A stretch of 64,000 bases of DNA from positions 1,798,001-1,862,000 of the forward strand of contig CBDCMW010000002.1 of the NCBI GenBank assembly GCA_965219165.1, read 5' to 3'. The position numbers and the translations under genes were made by a program. The stretch comes from Aldehydirespirator sp965219165. GTDB lineage: Bacteria; Actinomycetota; Acidimicrobiia; Acidimicrobiales; Aldehydirespiratoraceae. The notes below the pieces were generated by a model. The model was not told where the DNA came from. It saw nothing but the letters and a program-made list of their open reading frames with translations, and did no database searches. Of this stretch, positions 8,674 to 17,016 are shown piece after piece; the first letter of the stretch is position 1, and each line of letters begins with the position of its first letter.

Positions 8674-9684
8674 GTGACGTCGGCGCCCGCGGCGAACGGG
8701 ACCAGGCTCTCCGTGGCCGAGCGCATGGCCCGTTTGCTGGGGGTTGTCCCCTGGGTCGTCAAGCAGAGCGGTGCCCACCTGGACGACATCGCGGCGCGCT
8801 TCGACTACCCCCGCGAGCAGCTGCTGGAGGACCTGACACAGAGGCTGTTCTTCGTCGGCGTTCACCCGTTCACTCCGGACACGCTGATCGATGTCCACAT
8901 CGAGGACGGGATCGTCGACATCGAGTACGCGGACTGGTTCTCGCAGCCCATGCGGCTCACCGGCGACGAGGCGACCCGGCTGCTGGCCGCGGGCCGTACC
9001 GTGCTCGACATGTCTGAGGGGAGCCGTCCAGACGCTGCCGGCGACGAGGCTGAGGCCGCCCCGCTCGTGCGGGCCCTCACCAAGCTGAGCCTGTCTCTGG
9101 GATCGGAGGGCGCGGACGCCGTCGACCACATTGACGTGTGCCTGGGCCAGGCCCCGGCCGAGACCCTCGACGACCTGCGCCGCGCCATCGGCCGTCGGCG
9201 GCAGATCGAGATCGAGTACTACTCGCAGGGGCGCGACGCCATGACGTCCCGGGCCGTCGATCCAGCCCGGTTGTTGAGCCATGACGGCGTGTGGTACCTG
9301 TTCGGCTGGTGCCACCGCGCCCGCGCGGAGCGGGTGTTTCGCGTCGACAGGATCCGCATGCTGACCGTGACCGAATCGCCGGCGCAGGTGGACCTGCCCG
9401 CGGGCCCCGCGCCCGCGCTGTCAGTGGACAGCGTGGACAGCACGGCCACGATCCGGCTGGCGCCGGAGGCTGCCTGGGCCGCGGACTACTACTCGGCGCG
9501 GCAGCGGACCGAGCACCCCGACGGCATCGTCGACGCCGTGTTCGCAGTGGCCAGCGAGTCGTGGCTGGCCCGGCTGCTGGTGCAGCTCGGCCCGCAGGCG
9601 GCGATGGTCGCGAGCCACGAGTCCATCGACCCGGACCTGCGGGCCGCCACCGCGGCGCGGATTCTGAAGCGATACCGGCGGTGA
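8674..9684 (+). CDS. pafC: PafC, WYL-domain transcriptional regulator
   Basis: PafC is the second half of the PafBC DNA-damage regulator. The 336-residue protein starts at GTG 8674. It has an N-terminal helix-turn-helix section (RMARLLGVVPWVVKQSGAHL) and then a WYL domain around residues 170-250 (HDGVWYLFGWCHRAR). The gene is 45 bases after pafB, and its TGA overlaps the lepB start (GTGA at 9681), suggesting co-translation. Which nucleic acid ligand the WYL domain binds is not readable from the sequence. Confidence 0.9.
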   Translation: MTSAPAANGTRLSVAERMARLLGVVPWVVKQSGAHLDDIAARFDYPREQLLEDLTQRLFFVGVHPFTPDTLIDVHIEDGIVDIEYADWFSQPMRLTGDEATRLLAAGRTVLDMSEGSRPDAAGDEAEAAPLVRALTKLSLSLGSEGADAVDHIDVCLGQAPAETLDDLRRAIGRRRQIEIEYYSQGRDAMTSRAVDPARLLSHDGVWYLFGWCHRARAERVFRVDRIRMLTVTESPAQVDLPAGPAPALSVDSVDSTATIRLAPEAAWAADYYSARQRTEHPDGIVDAVFAVASESWLARLLVQLGPQAAMVASHESIDPDLRAATAARILKRYRR

Positions 9685-10388
9685 CTGCGGGCGCAGAGGC
9701 TCGACCGGGAGAGCCCGCGGACGCCTCACCGTCGGAGCGCACCCTGCCGGGCGCGGGCGAATGGGACGTCGGGGGGCAGCCGCAGGACGCACCCGACGCC
9801 GAGGAGGCAGGAGGGCCGCCATCGACTCGAGTGCAGCGTGCGATGCCCGTGGTCGTCGAGTGGCTCATCGTGATCGTCTGCGCCCTGGGTCTGGCTCTGC
9901 TGCTCAAGGCGTTCCTGGTGGAGGTCTTCGTGATCCCGTCGGGCTCGATGGAGCCCACCTTGATGGTCGATGACCGGGTGGTCGTGTACAAGCTCGGATA
10001 CCGATTCCATGAGGTCAACCGGGGCGACGTGGTGGTGTTCCGCAGGCCGGGCGAGGACTCGGACGCCGACGATCTGATCAAGCGGGTCGTCGCTGTGGGC
10101 GGCGAGACCTTCGAGATCCGGGACGGCCGGGTGTACATCGACGGCACGCGGCTGGCGGAGCCCTACCTTCCGGACGCCGAGCGGACCTTTGCCAAGGCAC
10201 CCATTCGAGGTTGCGCGAACGAGGCCGACTCGCAGCGCTGCGAAGTGCCCGCGGGCAAGGTCCTCATGCTCGGCGACAGCCGCGAGGACAGCCGCGACAG
10301 CCGCTACTTCGGACCCGTAGATGTCGACGACGTCGTGGGTAGGGCCTTCATGAAGATCTGGCCCCCGACCGACCTAGGCGACCTATAG
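9681..10388 (+). CDS. lepB: Signal peptidase I
   Basis: Type I signal peptidase cleaves signal peptides from exported proteins at the outer face of the membrane. The product is 235 residues from GTG 9681. It has a disordered acidic N-terminal tail of about 50 residues and one membrane helix at about 56-83. The catalytic Ser89 lies in IPSGSMEPTL and the general base Lys134 in DDLIKRVVAVGG. The ending GDSREDSRDSRYFGPV is the conserved box E region. It overlaps pafC by four bases and stands upstream of the Tat export genes. Confidence 0.93.
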   Translation: MTAGAEARPGEPADASPSERTLPGAGEWDVGGQPQDAPDAEEAGGPPSTRVQRAMPVVVEWLIVIVCALGLALLLKAFLVEVFVIPSGSMEPTLMVDDRVVVYKLGYRFHEVNRGDVVVFRRPGEDSDADDLIKRVVAVGGETFEIRDGRVYIDGTRLAEPYLPDAERTFAKAPIRGCANEADSQRCEVPAGKVLMLGDSREDSRDSRYFGPVDVDDVVGRAFMKIWPPTDLGDL

Positions 10389-10429
10389 CCACCGTCCGCC
10401 GAGTGGGCTGGCTGCGTGATACTGGTTTG

Positions 10430-11176
10430 ATGGCTACCCGCATACCGGCTCTGCTGGTCCCGCCCATCGCTTTCGCTCACCGCGGGGCGAGCGCCCATGC
10501 GCGAGAGAACACGCTGGAAGCGTTCGCGCTGGCCCGCGAGATGGGAGCCACCGGCATCGAGACCGACGCCTGGATCACAGCCGACGGTGAGATCGTGCTG
10601 AACCACGACAGCGCGGTGGGGGGACTGCCGACGATGTCGACACGTCGGCTCCTCGGCCGGTCCATCTCGGGGTTGGACCGCGCCCGGCTGCCTGCCCACA
10701 TTCCCACCGTCGGCGAGTACTACGAGCACTGCGGTACCGACCTGCCCGTCAGCGTGGACGTGAAGGACGCCGCCGCCTTCAACGGCCTGGTCGCGGTGGC
10801 CCGGTCCCACGGCGCGGCCGAGCGTCTCTGGGTCTGCCACCACGACGATCAGGTATTGGGCGGCTGGCGGTCCGAGGCGCCGAACGTGAGGCTGGTCCAC
10901 TCCACGCGCCTCGACCGGCTCCCGCGGGGACCCGAGCGCCATGGGGCGGACCTTTTCGAGGCCGGCATCGACGCGGTGAACTTCCATCGCGAGGACTGGA
11001 ACGGCGGCCTCACCACGCTCTACCACCGCTTCGGCCTGCTCGCCTTCGGCTGGGACGCCCAGCACACCCGCCACATCGCTGAACTGGTCGACGCCGGCAT
11101 CGACGCCGTCTACAGCGATCACGTCGACCGGATGGTGGAGGTGCTGGCCCGCTTCGCCGACGCCCCCGACCTGTAG
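10430..11176 (+). CDS. Glycerophosphodiester phosphodiesterase
   Basis: This 248-residue enzyme belongs to the GDPD family, which hydrolyses glycerophosphodiesters to glycerol-3-phosphate and an alcohol. The metal-binding and catalytic sites are visible as AHRGASAHARENTLEAF near the N-terminus and GIETDAW shortly after. A TIM-barrel-like alternation follows, ending with the typical GIDAVYSDHVD. No signal peptide is present, so it is probably cytoplasmic. ATG 10430 is preferred to the in-frame GTG at 10403. UgpQ-like function is likely, but the true substrate is unknown. Confidence 0.85.
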   Translation: MATRIPALLVPPIAFAHRGASAHARENTLEAFALAREMGATGIETDAWITADGEIVLNHDSAVGGLPTMSTRRLLGRSISGLDRARLPAHIPTVGEYYEHCGTDLPVSVDVKDAAAFNGLVAVARSHGAAERLWVCHHDDQVLGGWRSEAPNVRLVHSTRLDRLPRGPERHGADLFEAGIDAVNFHREDWNGGLTTLYHRFGLLAFGWDAQHTRHIAELVDAGIDAVYSDHVDRMVEVLARFADAPDL

Positions 11177-11247
11177 ATGAGACTGATGAGTGGATCGGGC
11201 GGCGCTCCATCTGGGACGGTCAGCGGTTGGCAGTAGCGTTGCTGCCC

Positions 11248-11499
11248 ATGTGGATGCTCGCGCCGGCCGCGGCCACGATCATCGCCCTCGGGGTGCTCGT
11301 TGCCGGTCTGCGGGCTGTGGCGCAGGCCGCCGCCGAGTTGACCGGGACACTCAGGAGGTCGTCGGCGACGGCAGTGGCCGGAGACGAGCTGTCGCGCCTC
11401 GCGGCCCGACTGGGCGATCACGCCGAGGCAACCAGAGCGGCGGCCGACCAGGTGCGCGCCCCGGGGCGTGATGGCAGCCGCGGACGACCTCGTAGCTAG
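11248..11499 (+). CDS. Small single-pass membrane protein, unknown function
   Basis: An 83-residue protein, with ATG 11248 preferred over an in-frame TTG at 11227. It has one N-terminal membrane helix (MLAPAAATIIALGVLVAG) followed by an alanine-rich amphipathic helix that could form a coiled coil (AAAELTGTLRRSSATAV onward). The tail is basic and disordered. It ends nine bases before tatA and may be translated with it. I do not recognise the family. The position suggests a link to the Tat locus, but nothing in the sequence proves it. Confidence 0.5.
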   Translation: MWMLAPAAATIIALGVLVAGLRAVAQAAAELTGTLRRSSATAVAGDELSRLAARLGDHAEATRAAADQVRAPGRDGSRGRPRS

Positions 11500-11508
11500 G
11501 CTGCGAGG

Positions 11509-12141
11509 GTGGGAAATCTTGGCGGGGGAGAGATCCTCGTCATCCTGCTTGTTGCCCTGATCGTGCTCGGACCGACCAAGCTGCCCGCCGCGGTCCGCCA
11601 GGCCGGCCGGTTCATGGGAGAGATCCGCCGCATCGGCCAGGGCTTCCAGCAGGAGCTGCGCGAGGCGGCCAAGCCTCTCGCCGAGGCCACCGAGACGATC
11701 AAGGCAGCCAATCCCCGCAACGTGATCGCACCGCCGCCCGCAGACAAGAAGAAGGGCACTGCCGCATCGGGCAAGGGCAGCGACGCATCGGGTCCCGCCG
11801 CATCGGGTCCCGCCTCATGGGGTACCGCCGCAGCAGGCGCGGGCACTCCGCCCGCTGGCGAGAACCAGGGCGCGGGCACTCCGCCCGCTGGCGAGAACCA
11901 GGGCGCGGGCACTCCGCCCGCTGGCGAGAACCAGGGCGCGGGCACTCCGCCCGCTGGCGAGAACCAGGGCGCGGGCACTCCGCCCGCTGGCGAGAACCAG
12001 GAGGCTGACGCTCCAACCGCGGCCAATGGCGAAGACGCCGGCGCTGCGGCGGATGGCACCCCCAGCGCCGACGACCCCGACGCCGGTGGGTCGGAGGCCG
12101 CCGAGCAGGACCCAGAGTCCCGCACCACCGGTACCGCCTGA
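11509..12141 (+). CDS. tatA: Twin-arginine translocase subunit TatA/TatB
   Basis: TatA-family proteins line the pore of the twin-arginine translocase. The 210-residue product starts MGNLGGGEILVILLVALIVLG, a short N-out membrane helix. The conserved hinge GPTKLPAAVRQAGR and an amphipathic helix to about residue 60 follow. The phrase LPAAVRQAGRFMGEIRR is closer to TatB than TatA. The C-terminal half is low complexity and includes five exact tandem copies of an 11-residue unit (GAGTPPAGENQ). Only one TatA/B gene is in the window, so the assignment between A and B stays open. Confidence 0.87.
   Translation: MGNLGGGEILVILLVALIVLGPTKLPAAVRQAGRFMGEIRRIGQGFQQELREAAKPLAEATETIKAANPRNVIAPPPADKKKGTAASGKGSDASGPAASGPASWGTAAAGAGTPPAGENQGAGTPPAGENQGAGTPPAGENQGAGTPPAGENQGAGTPPAGENQEADAPTAANGEDAGAAADGTPSADDPDAGGSEAAEQDPESRTTGTA
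11836..12000 (+). repeat. Five 33-bp in-frame tandem repeats in tatA
   Basis: The 33-base unit beginning ggcgcgggcactccgcccgc is repeated five times with no difference that I can see. It encodes the 11-residue unit GAGTPPAGENQ five times in the disordered tail of the Tat protein. Perfect identity, including third codon positions, indicates recent expansion. Confidence 0.95.
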
Positions 12142-12163
12142 CTAGCACGCCACAACCCTCCAG

Positions 12164-12994
12164 ATGGCAGAAGCAGACGACGACAACAACGGAGCGGAGC
12201 GCTCAGACCGCGGCGACGGCGGCCACATGACGCTGATGGAGCACCTGGGCGAGCTCCGCAACCGCCTGATCAAGTCGGCCGTGGCCGTGGCGGTGGGCGC
12301 TATTGCCTGCTGGATCGCCTATCCGTTCATCCTCGATTTCCTGCTCGAGCCCTACTGCCGGACGTTTCCCGTCGAGGACCGGATCGACTCGCACCTGTTC
12401 GGCTCCGACGGCGGCTGCAACCTCTTCGTGACCGACCCCCTGGAGCCCTTCAGGGTGCGCATGACTATCGCCGGGTACGGCGGCTTGGCCTTCGCGATGC
12501 CCGTTCTGCTGTGGCAGGCGTGGCGCTTCGTCGCGCCCGGCCTGTACCGCTACGAGAAGCGCTACGCGGTGCCGTTCGTCGCCGCGGGGGTTCTGCTGTT
12601 CTTCCTGGGCGCCGGGCTGGCCTACTGGAGCCTGCCCCGCGCCCTGGACTTCCTGGTCTCCATCGGCGGCCCCGACCTAGTGTCGATTTTCAGCCCGCAG
12701 CGCTACCTGGGCTTCGTCGTCAAGATGATGGTGGCCTTCGGCATCGCCTTCCAGTTCCCGATCGCGCTGATCGGGCTGCAGGCCATGGGTATCGTCGAGA
12801 ACCGGACCCTCCGCAAGATCCGCTCCTACGCCGTCGTGGGGATCGTGGTGCTGGTAGCGGTGATCACGCCCAGCGGGGACCCCTTCACCCTTATGGCGCT
12901 GTCCGTCCCCATGTACGCCTTCTACGAGATCTCGATCCTCTGGGGCGTGCTCGCTCGCCGTCGACGCCGCAAGCGCGAAACGGCCGAGTCGTGA
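12164..12994 (+). CDS. tatC: Twin-arginine translocase subunit TatC
   Basis: TatC is the signal-peptide receptor of the Tat pathway. The 276-residue protein has the hallmark MEHLGELRNRLIKS before the first helix, six predicted membrane helices and the conserved periplasmic loop with the DPLEPF motif (TDPLEPFRVR). The last helix is preceded by VVLVAVITPSGDPFTLM. It ends with a cytoplasmic basic tail (RRRRKRE). The gene starts 22 bases after tatA, the standard order for the operon. Confidence 0.95.
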   Translation: MAEADDDNNGAERSDRGDGGHMTLMEHLGELRNRLIKSAVAVAVGAIACWIAYPFILDFLLEPYCRTFPVEDRIDSHLFGSDGGCNLFVTDPLEPFRVRMTIAGYGGLAFAMPVLLWQAWRFVAPGLYRYEKRYAVPFVAAGVLLFFLGAGLAYWSLPRALDFLVSIGGPDLVSIFSPQRYLGFVVKMMVAFGIAFQFPIALIGLQAMGIVENRTLRKIRSYAVVGIVVLVAVITPSGDPFTLMALSVPMYAFYEISILWGVLARRRRRKRETAES

Positions 12995-13037
12995 GCGCCG
13001 CCCACAGCCGCCGGAACCGGCACACAGCGGCCGTAGA

Positions 13038-15110
13038 GTGACCGCGGCGCCGCCGGCAGGCTTCGTTCTCGACAAGTTCCAGCGCCGCGCCATCGAGCAC
13101 CTCGACGCCGGACGGTCGGTGCTGGTGAGCGCCCCGACCGGCTCGGGCAAGACGGTGGTGGCCGACCACGCCGTCGACAGCGCGCTGGCCGCGGGCCTCA
13201 GGGCCTTCTACACCACGCCCATCAAGGCACTGTCCAACCAGAAGTTCCGCGACCTTCGCCGCAGGCTCGGGTCGCAGCGGGTGGGGCTGCTGACGGGCGA
13301 CAACGTCATCGCCGGTGACGCAGACGTGGTGGTGATGACCACCGAGGTGCTGCGCAACATGCTCTACGCGGGTTCGGTGGACGTCCGGCTCGGAGCGGTG
13401 GTGCTCGACGAGGTGCACTTCCTGGAGGACCCCTACCGCGGGTCGGTGTGGGAGGAGGTGATCCTGCACCTGCCGCCCGCGGTGACGCTGGTCTGCCTGT
13501 CGGCCACGGTGTCCAACCACGGCGAGCTGGGCCGGTGGTTGAAGCAGGTGCGCGGTCCCACCGCGGTGGTGGCCGAGTCTCGGCGGCCTGTGCCGCTGAC
13601 CAACCTCTACGCGGTTGGCCGCCGCCGCAGCGATGCAGTGCAGATCGTGCCCACCCTCCTCGACGGCGGGCCCAACCCGAAGGGAAGGCGCTTCGACGCC
13701 CCCGCCGCGCTCCGCCGCCCTCGACAGAGCGACCGGTCCCGTGAACACCGCGAGCTCGACCAGCCCCGCCGCTCGGGCCCTCCGGTGCGCCGGGGCCATC
13801 ACCGGGGTCTGCCCTGGCGGCCACCGAGGCGCCTGGACCTGCTGGCCGAGCTGTCGGAGCGGGGTCTTCTGCCGGTGATCTGGTTCGTGTTCAGCCGCAA
13901 GGGATGCGACCAGGCTGCGGCCCGCATCGCCCGCGACGGGGTCCGTTACACCGACGACGCCGAGGCGGCCCGCATCGACGAGCTGGTCGAGGCCCGCATC
14001 GGCGGCCTCGATCCGGCCGACCTCGCTGCACTGGGTGCCCGTGGCTGGGCCGCTCGGATGCGCCTGGGCGTCGCGTCGCACCACGCCGGCATGGTCCCCG
14101 TCTTCAAGGAGGTGGTGGAGCACTGCTTCGTCGAGGGCCTGGTGAAGGTGGTTTTCGCCACCGAGACCCTGGCGCTGGGCGTGAACATGCCCGCCCGCAG
14201 CGTGGTGATCGACAAGCTCATGAAGTACGACGGCCAGCGCACCTCCCCGCTCAGCGCGGCCCAGTACACGCAATTCACCGGCCGGGCCGGGCGCCGCGGC
14301 ATCGACGAGGCCGGATGGGCGGTGGCGTTGTGGTCACCGGAATGCACCTTCGAGGAGGTGGCTCAGCTGGCCTCGAGCCGGTCCTTCGAGCTGCGCTCAG
14401 CCTTCCGCCCCACCTACAACATGGTGGCCGGCCTGCTCGCTCGCATGCCCGCGGAGGATGCCCGCGACCTGCTGGCCCGCTCCTTCGCCCAGTACCAGGC
14501 CGACGCCGCATCCGCGCCGGTGAGCCTCTCGCGTCAATTCGATGCCGTCGTGTCGGTGTTGCGAGAGCGGGGCCACCTCGACGGCTGGACGCTCACCGCT
14601 TCTGGAACTCTGGTGGGGCGCATCTTCCACGAGATGGACCTGTGCGTGGCCGAGGCGCTGTCGGACGGGCTGTTCGACGGCCTCTCGGCGCCCGAGCTGG
14701 CATCGGTGCTGTCGGCCTTCACTTACGAGCACCGTTCGCCCGGTCCGCGCCCGGAGGTGTGGATCCCCTCGGGCTCCGCCTACCGACGGCTGCGGCGGGC
14801 CGGGTCCGCCCTCGACGATCTGCGCCGGGCTGAACGGGACTCCGGTGCGGGACCGACCCGGCTCCTGGAGACCGGCTTCGCGCCCGCGGCGCACCGCTGG
14901 GCGTCGGGGGAGCCCTTCGAGGCCCTGATGGACGAGGGCTTCTCCGCCGGTGACTTCGTCCGCAACGTCAAGCAACTGATCGACTTGGCGCGCCAGATCG
15001 CGGCGGTGGCGCCCGCTCCCGGCACTGCCAGAGCCGCCCGGCAGGCGGTCGAGGCGCTGAACAGGGGAGTGGTGGCGCTGTCGGGTGCCGTGGACGAGGA
15101 CGCGGCGTGA
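13038..15110 (+). CDS. helY: HelY/Ski2-like DEVH-box RNA helicase
   Basis: A 690-residue superfamily 2 helicase of the Mtr4/Ski2 type found next to tat genes in actinobacteria, probably acting in RNA processing or decay. The motifs are, in order, SAPTGSGKTVVA (I), TTPIKALSNQK (Ia), LDEVHFLED (II), LSATVSN (III), HHAGMVPVFKE (IV), FATETLALGVNMP (V) and QFTGRAGRRGID (VI). A linker encoded at about 13690-13830 is unusually rich in Arg and Pro (QPRRSGPPVRRGHHRG) but stays in frame. The family is usually longer, near 900 residues, so the C-terminal region is reduced here. The stop overlaps the next start. Confidence 0.88.
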   Translation: MTAAPPAGFVLDKFQRRAIEHLDAGRSVLVSAPTGSGKTVVADHAVDSALAAGLRAFYTTPIKALSNQKFRDLRRRLGSQRVGLLTGDNVIAGDADVVVMTTEVLRNMLYAGSVDVRLGAVVLDEVHFLEDPYRGSVWEEVILHLPPAVTLVCLSATVSNHGELGRWLKQVRGPTAVVAESRRPVPLTNLYAVGRRRSDAVQIVPTLLDGGPNPKGRRFDAPAALRRPRQSDRSREHRELDQPRRSGPPVRRGHHRGLPWRPPRRLDLLAELSERGLLPVIWFVFSRKGCDQAAARIARDGVRYTDDAEAARIDELVEARIGGLDPADLAALGARGWAARMRLGVASHHAGMVPVFKEVVEHCFVEGLVKVVFATETLALGVNMPARSVVIDKLMKYDGQRTSPLSAAQYTQFTGRAGRRGIDEAGWAVALWSPECTFEEVAQLASSRSFELRSAFRPTYNMVAGLLARMPAEDARDLLARSFAQYQADAASAPVSLSRQFDAVVSVLRERGHLDGWTLTASGTLVGRIFHEMDLCVAEALSDGLFDGLSAPELASVLSAFTYEHRSPGPRPEVWIPSGSAYRRLRRAGSALDDLRRAERDSGAGPTRLLETGFAPAAHRWASGEPFEALMDEGFSAGDFVRNVKQLIDLARQIAAVAPAPGTARAARQAVEALNRGVVALSGAVDEDAA

Positions 15111-15745
15111 TCGGGGGACGCGGCCCTGGCTGGGGTGCCGACTGGGGCGAGGCCGGGGAGATCCCTGCCGACGCCCGGACTGCGGCCAGCGACGCCGCCG
15201 CGGGCGAGATCGTGGCCGAGGCCCGGCGGGCCAACCGTCCGATCCCGGCGGTGGTGCTGACGGGCGGCGACCTGGCCCGCACCCTCGGCGTGGTGCAAGC
15301 CGGCGCCGCCGCGCCTGCGGTCGCCGCGGCCGGCATCCGGATGGCCGTCGACGTGGGCGCGGCACTGATCGACGGCCGGCTGCACTGGTTCGTGGCCCAT
15401 CTCGTGGCCCGCAGATCCTGGTGGCGGGGCCGGCTGCTGGTCGCGGCCAACGCGTCGTTCATCGGTTCGTGGAACGCGGCACCCCGGTCCCATCCCGGCG
15501 ACGGCCGCCTAGATGTGTTCGACGCCAGCCCTCCGCTGCCGGTGCGGGTCGCGGCCCGTCGCCGCCTGCCCTCAGGCACCCACGTTCCCCACCCCGAAAT
15601 CACCCAGCGCCGCACTGCCGCAGCCCAATTCGACCTCGATCCCGCCCTGGACGTCTACTTGGACGGCCGTCACCTGGCCCGGGCCCGCACGCTCAGCCTG
15701 CGGGTCGAGCCAGGAGCGCTAGAAGTCTGGGTCGTGGCCCCCTAG
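15107..15745 (+). CDS. Diacylglycerol-kinase-like C-terminal domain protein
   Basis: A 212-residue protein translationally coupled to helY (GTGA overlap at 15107). The middle region, with VAANASFIGSWNAAPRSHPG followed by DGRLDVFDA, resembles the C-terminal beta-sandwich of the diacylglycerol kinase/YegS family, where the NG.Y.GG.....P.A...DG.LDV pattern is found. The N-terminal nucleotide-binding domain with GGDGT is missing; only TGGDLARTL resembles it. It could be a catalytically dead lipid-kinase relative. I would not claim a reaction. The assignment rests on pattern similarity only. Confidence 0.55.
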   Translation: MIGGRGPGWGADWGEAGEIPADARTAASDAAAGEIVAEARRANRPIPAVVLTGGDLARTLGVVQAGAAAPAVAAAGIRMAVDVGAALIDGRLHWFVAHLVARRSWWRGRLLVAANASFIGSWNAAPRSHPGDGRLDVFDASPPLPVRVAARRRLPSGTHVPHPEITQRRTAAAQFDLDPALDVYLDGRHLARARTLSLRVEPGALEVWVVAP

Positions 15746-15791
15746 TCGGTCCGGGCGCATGGTCTGGGGGACGAGCCCTAGGATCACGGCC

Positions 15792-16964
15792 ATGGAGATC
15801 ACTGAAGCCAAACGACGGGTGTGCGCCGAGGTGGACCGGCTGGCCCCCGAGCTGCTCGACGTGTCGCACCGCATCCACGCCCGTCCCGAACTGTGTTTCG
15901 AGGAGCACCACGCCCACGACCTGCTCACCGAGGTGCTGGCCGACCACGGCCTGGCCGTGCAGCGCCACGCCTACGGCGTCGACACCGCCTTCGAGGCTCG
16001 CGCCGGCGCCGCCGACGGCCCGGTGGTTGCCGTGGTGTGCGAGTACGACGCCCTGCCGGGCATCGGCCATGCCTGCGGCCACAACATCATTGCCGCCTCG
16101 GGACTGGGGGCGGGCCTGGCCCTGTCCGCCATGGCCGACGAGACGGGCGGAACGGTGGCGGTGATAGGAACCCCCGCGGAGGAGGGTGGAGGCGGCAAGG
16201 AGCTGATGCTTCGCCAGGGCGCCTTCGCCGACGCCGACGCAGCCATGATGGTGCATCCCGCCAACCACGAGTTGAGCGTGTTCCATGCAGTGGCGGTGCA
16301 TCGGCTCACGGCCCGCTACACGGGTGCGGCGGCCCATGCCGCGGCCGCGCCCGAGAAGGGCCGCAACGCTCTGGACGCGGCCGTGCTCGGCTACAACGCC
16401 GTCGCGGCTCTGCGCCAGCACATCCGCGACGACGAGCGCATCCACGGCGTGTTCACCGACGGCGGCGCCAAGCCCAACATCGTCCCGGTCACGGCCGCGG
16501 CCGAGTGGTACGTGCGCTCCACCAACCTCACCACGCTCGAGCCGCTCAAGGATCGGGTGCTCGCCTGCCTGCAGGCCGGGGCCGCCGCGGCCGGCTGCGA
16601 GATGGATGCCGAATGGGCCGATCCGGCCTATGCCGACATGAACGACAACCCGGCGCTGCTGGACTGCTATCTGACCAACCTCGACGCGGTGGGCCGCACG
16701 GTGGCGACCGATGCGCAGGCCCGGGTGGTGGGCAGCACCGACATGGGCAACGTGAGCTACCTCGTTCCGTCCATCCATCCCATGATCAAGGTCGCGCCCG
16801 ACGATGTGCCCATCCACACCCCGGCGTTCGCCGAGCACGCCCGTGGCCCTGCCGGTGACGCCGCGGTTGTCGACGGAGCCAAGGCCCTGGCCATGACCGC
16901 GCTGGACTGCTGGCTGGACGATGCTGTGCTGCCCGCGGCACGGGCCGCCTTCGCCGCAGAATGA
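15792..16964 (+). CDS. M20 family amidohydrolase/peptidase
   Basis: A 390-residue metal-dependent amidohydrolase of the M20D type, which includes AbgB-like aminobenzoyl-glutamate and N-acyl-amino-acid hydrolases. Metal ligands and catalytic residues are visible in VCEYDALPGIGHACGHN, the GTPAEEGGGGKELM region with the paired glutamates, and a terminal His (IHTPAFAEHA). The dimerisation lid domain lies in the middle (residues about 180-300). ATG 15792 gives the usual N-terminus; a GTG at 15759 is in frame but adds a non-conserved stretch. Cytoplasmic. Substrate unknown. Confidence 0.87.
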   Translation: MEITEAKRRVCAEVDRLAPELLDVSHRIHARPELCFEEHHAHDLLTEVLADHGLAVQRHAYGVDTAFEARAGAADGPVVAVVCEYDALPGIGHACGHNIIAASGLGAGLALSAMADETGGTVAVIGTPAEEGGGGKELMLRQGAFADADAAMMVHPANHELSVFHAVAVHRLTARYTGAAAHAAAAPEKGRNALDAAVLGYNAVAALRQHIRDDERIHGVFTDGGAKPNIVPVTAAAEWYVRSTNLTTLEPLKDRVLACLQAGAAAAGCEMDAEWADPAYADMNDNPALLDCYLTNLDAVGRTVATDAQARVVGSTDMGNVSYLVPSIHPMIKVAPDDVPIHTPAFAEHARGPAGDAAVVDGAKALAMTALDCWLDDAVLPAARAAFAAE

Positions 16965-17016
16965 CCTTTCCCACCGTCCGCGCCCCGCTCAAGTCGCGCC
17001 TCTAGTCTCGCGCCCT

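Noticed and set aside
13690..13850. Frameshift in helY
   Set aside because: The Arg/Pro-rich linker looks odd, but motifs on both sides stay in the same frame and the family has a basic variable linker there.
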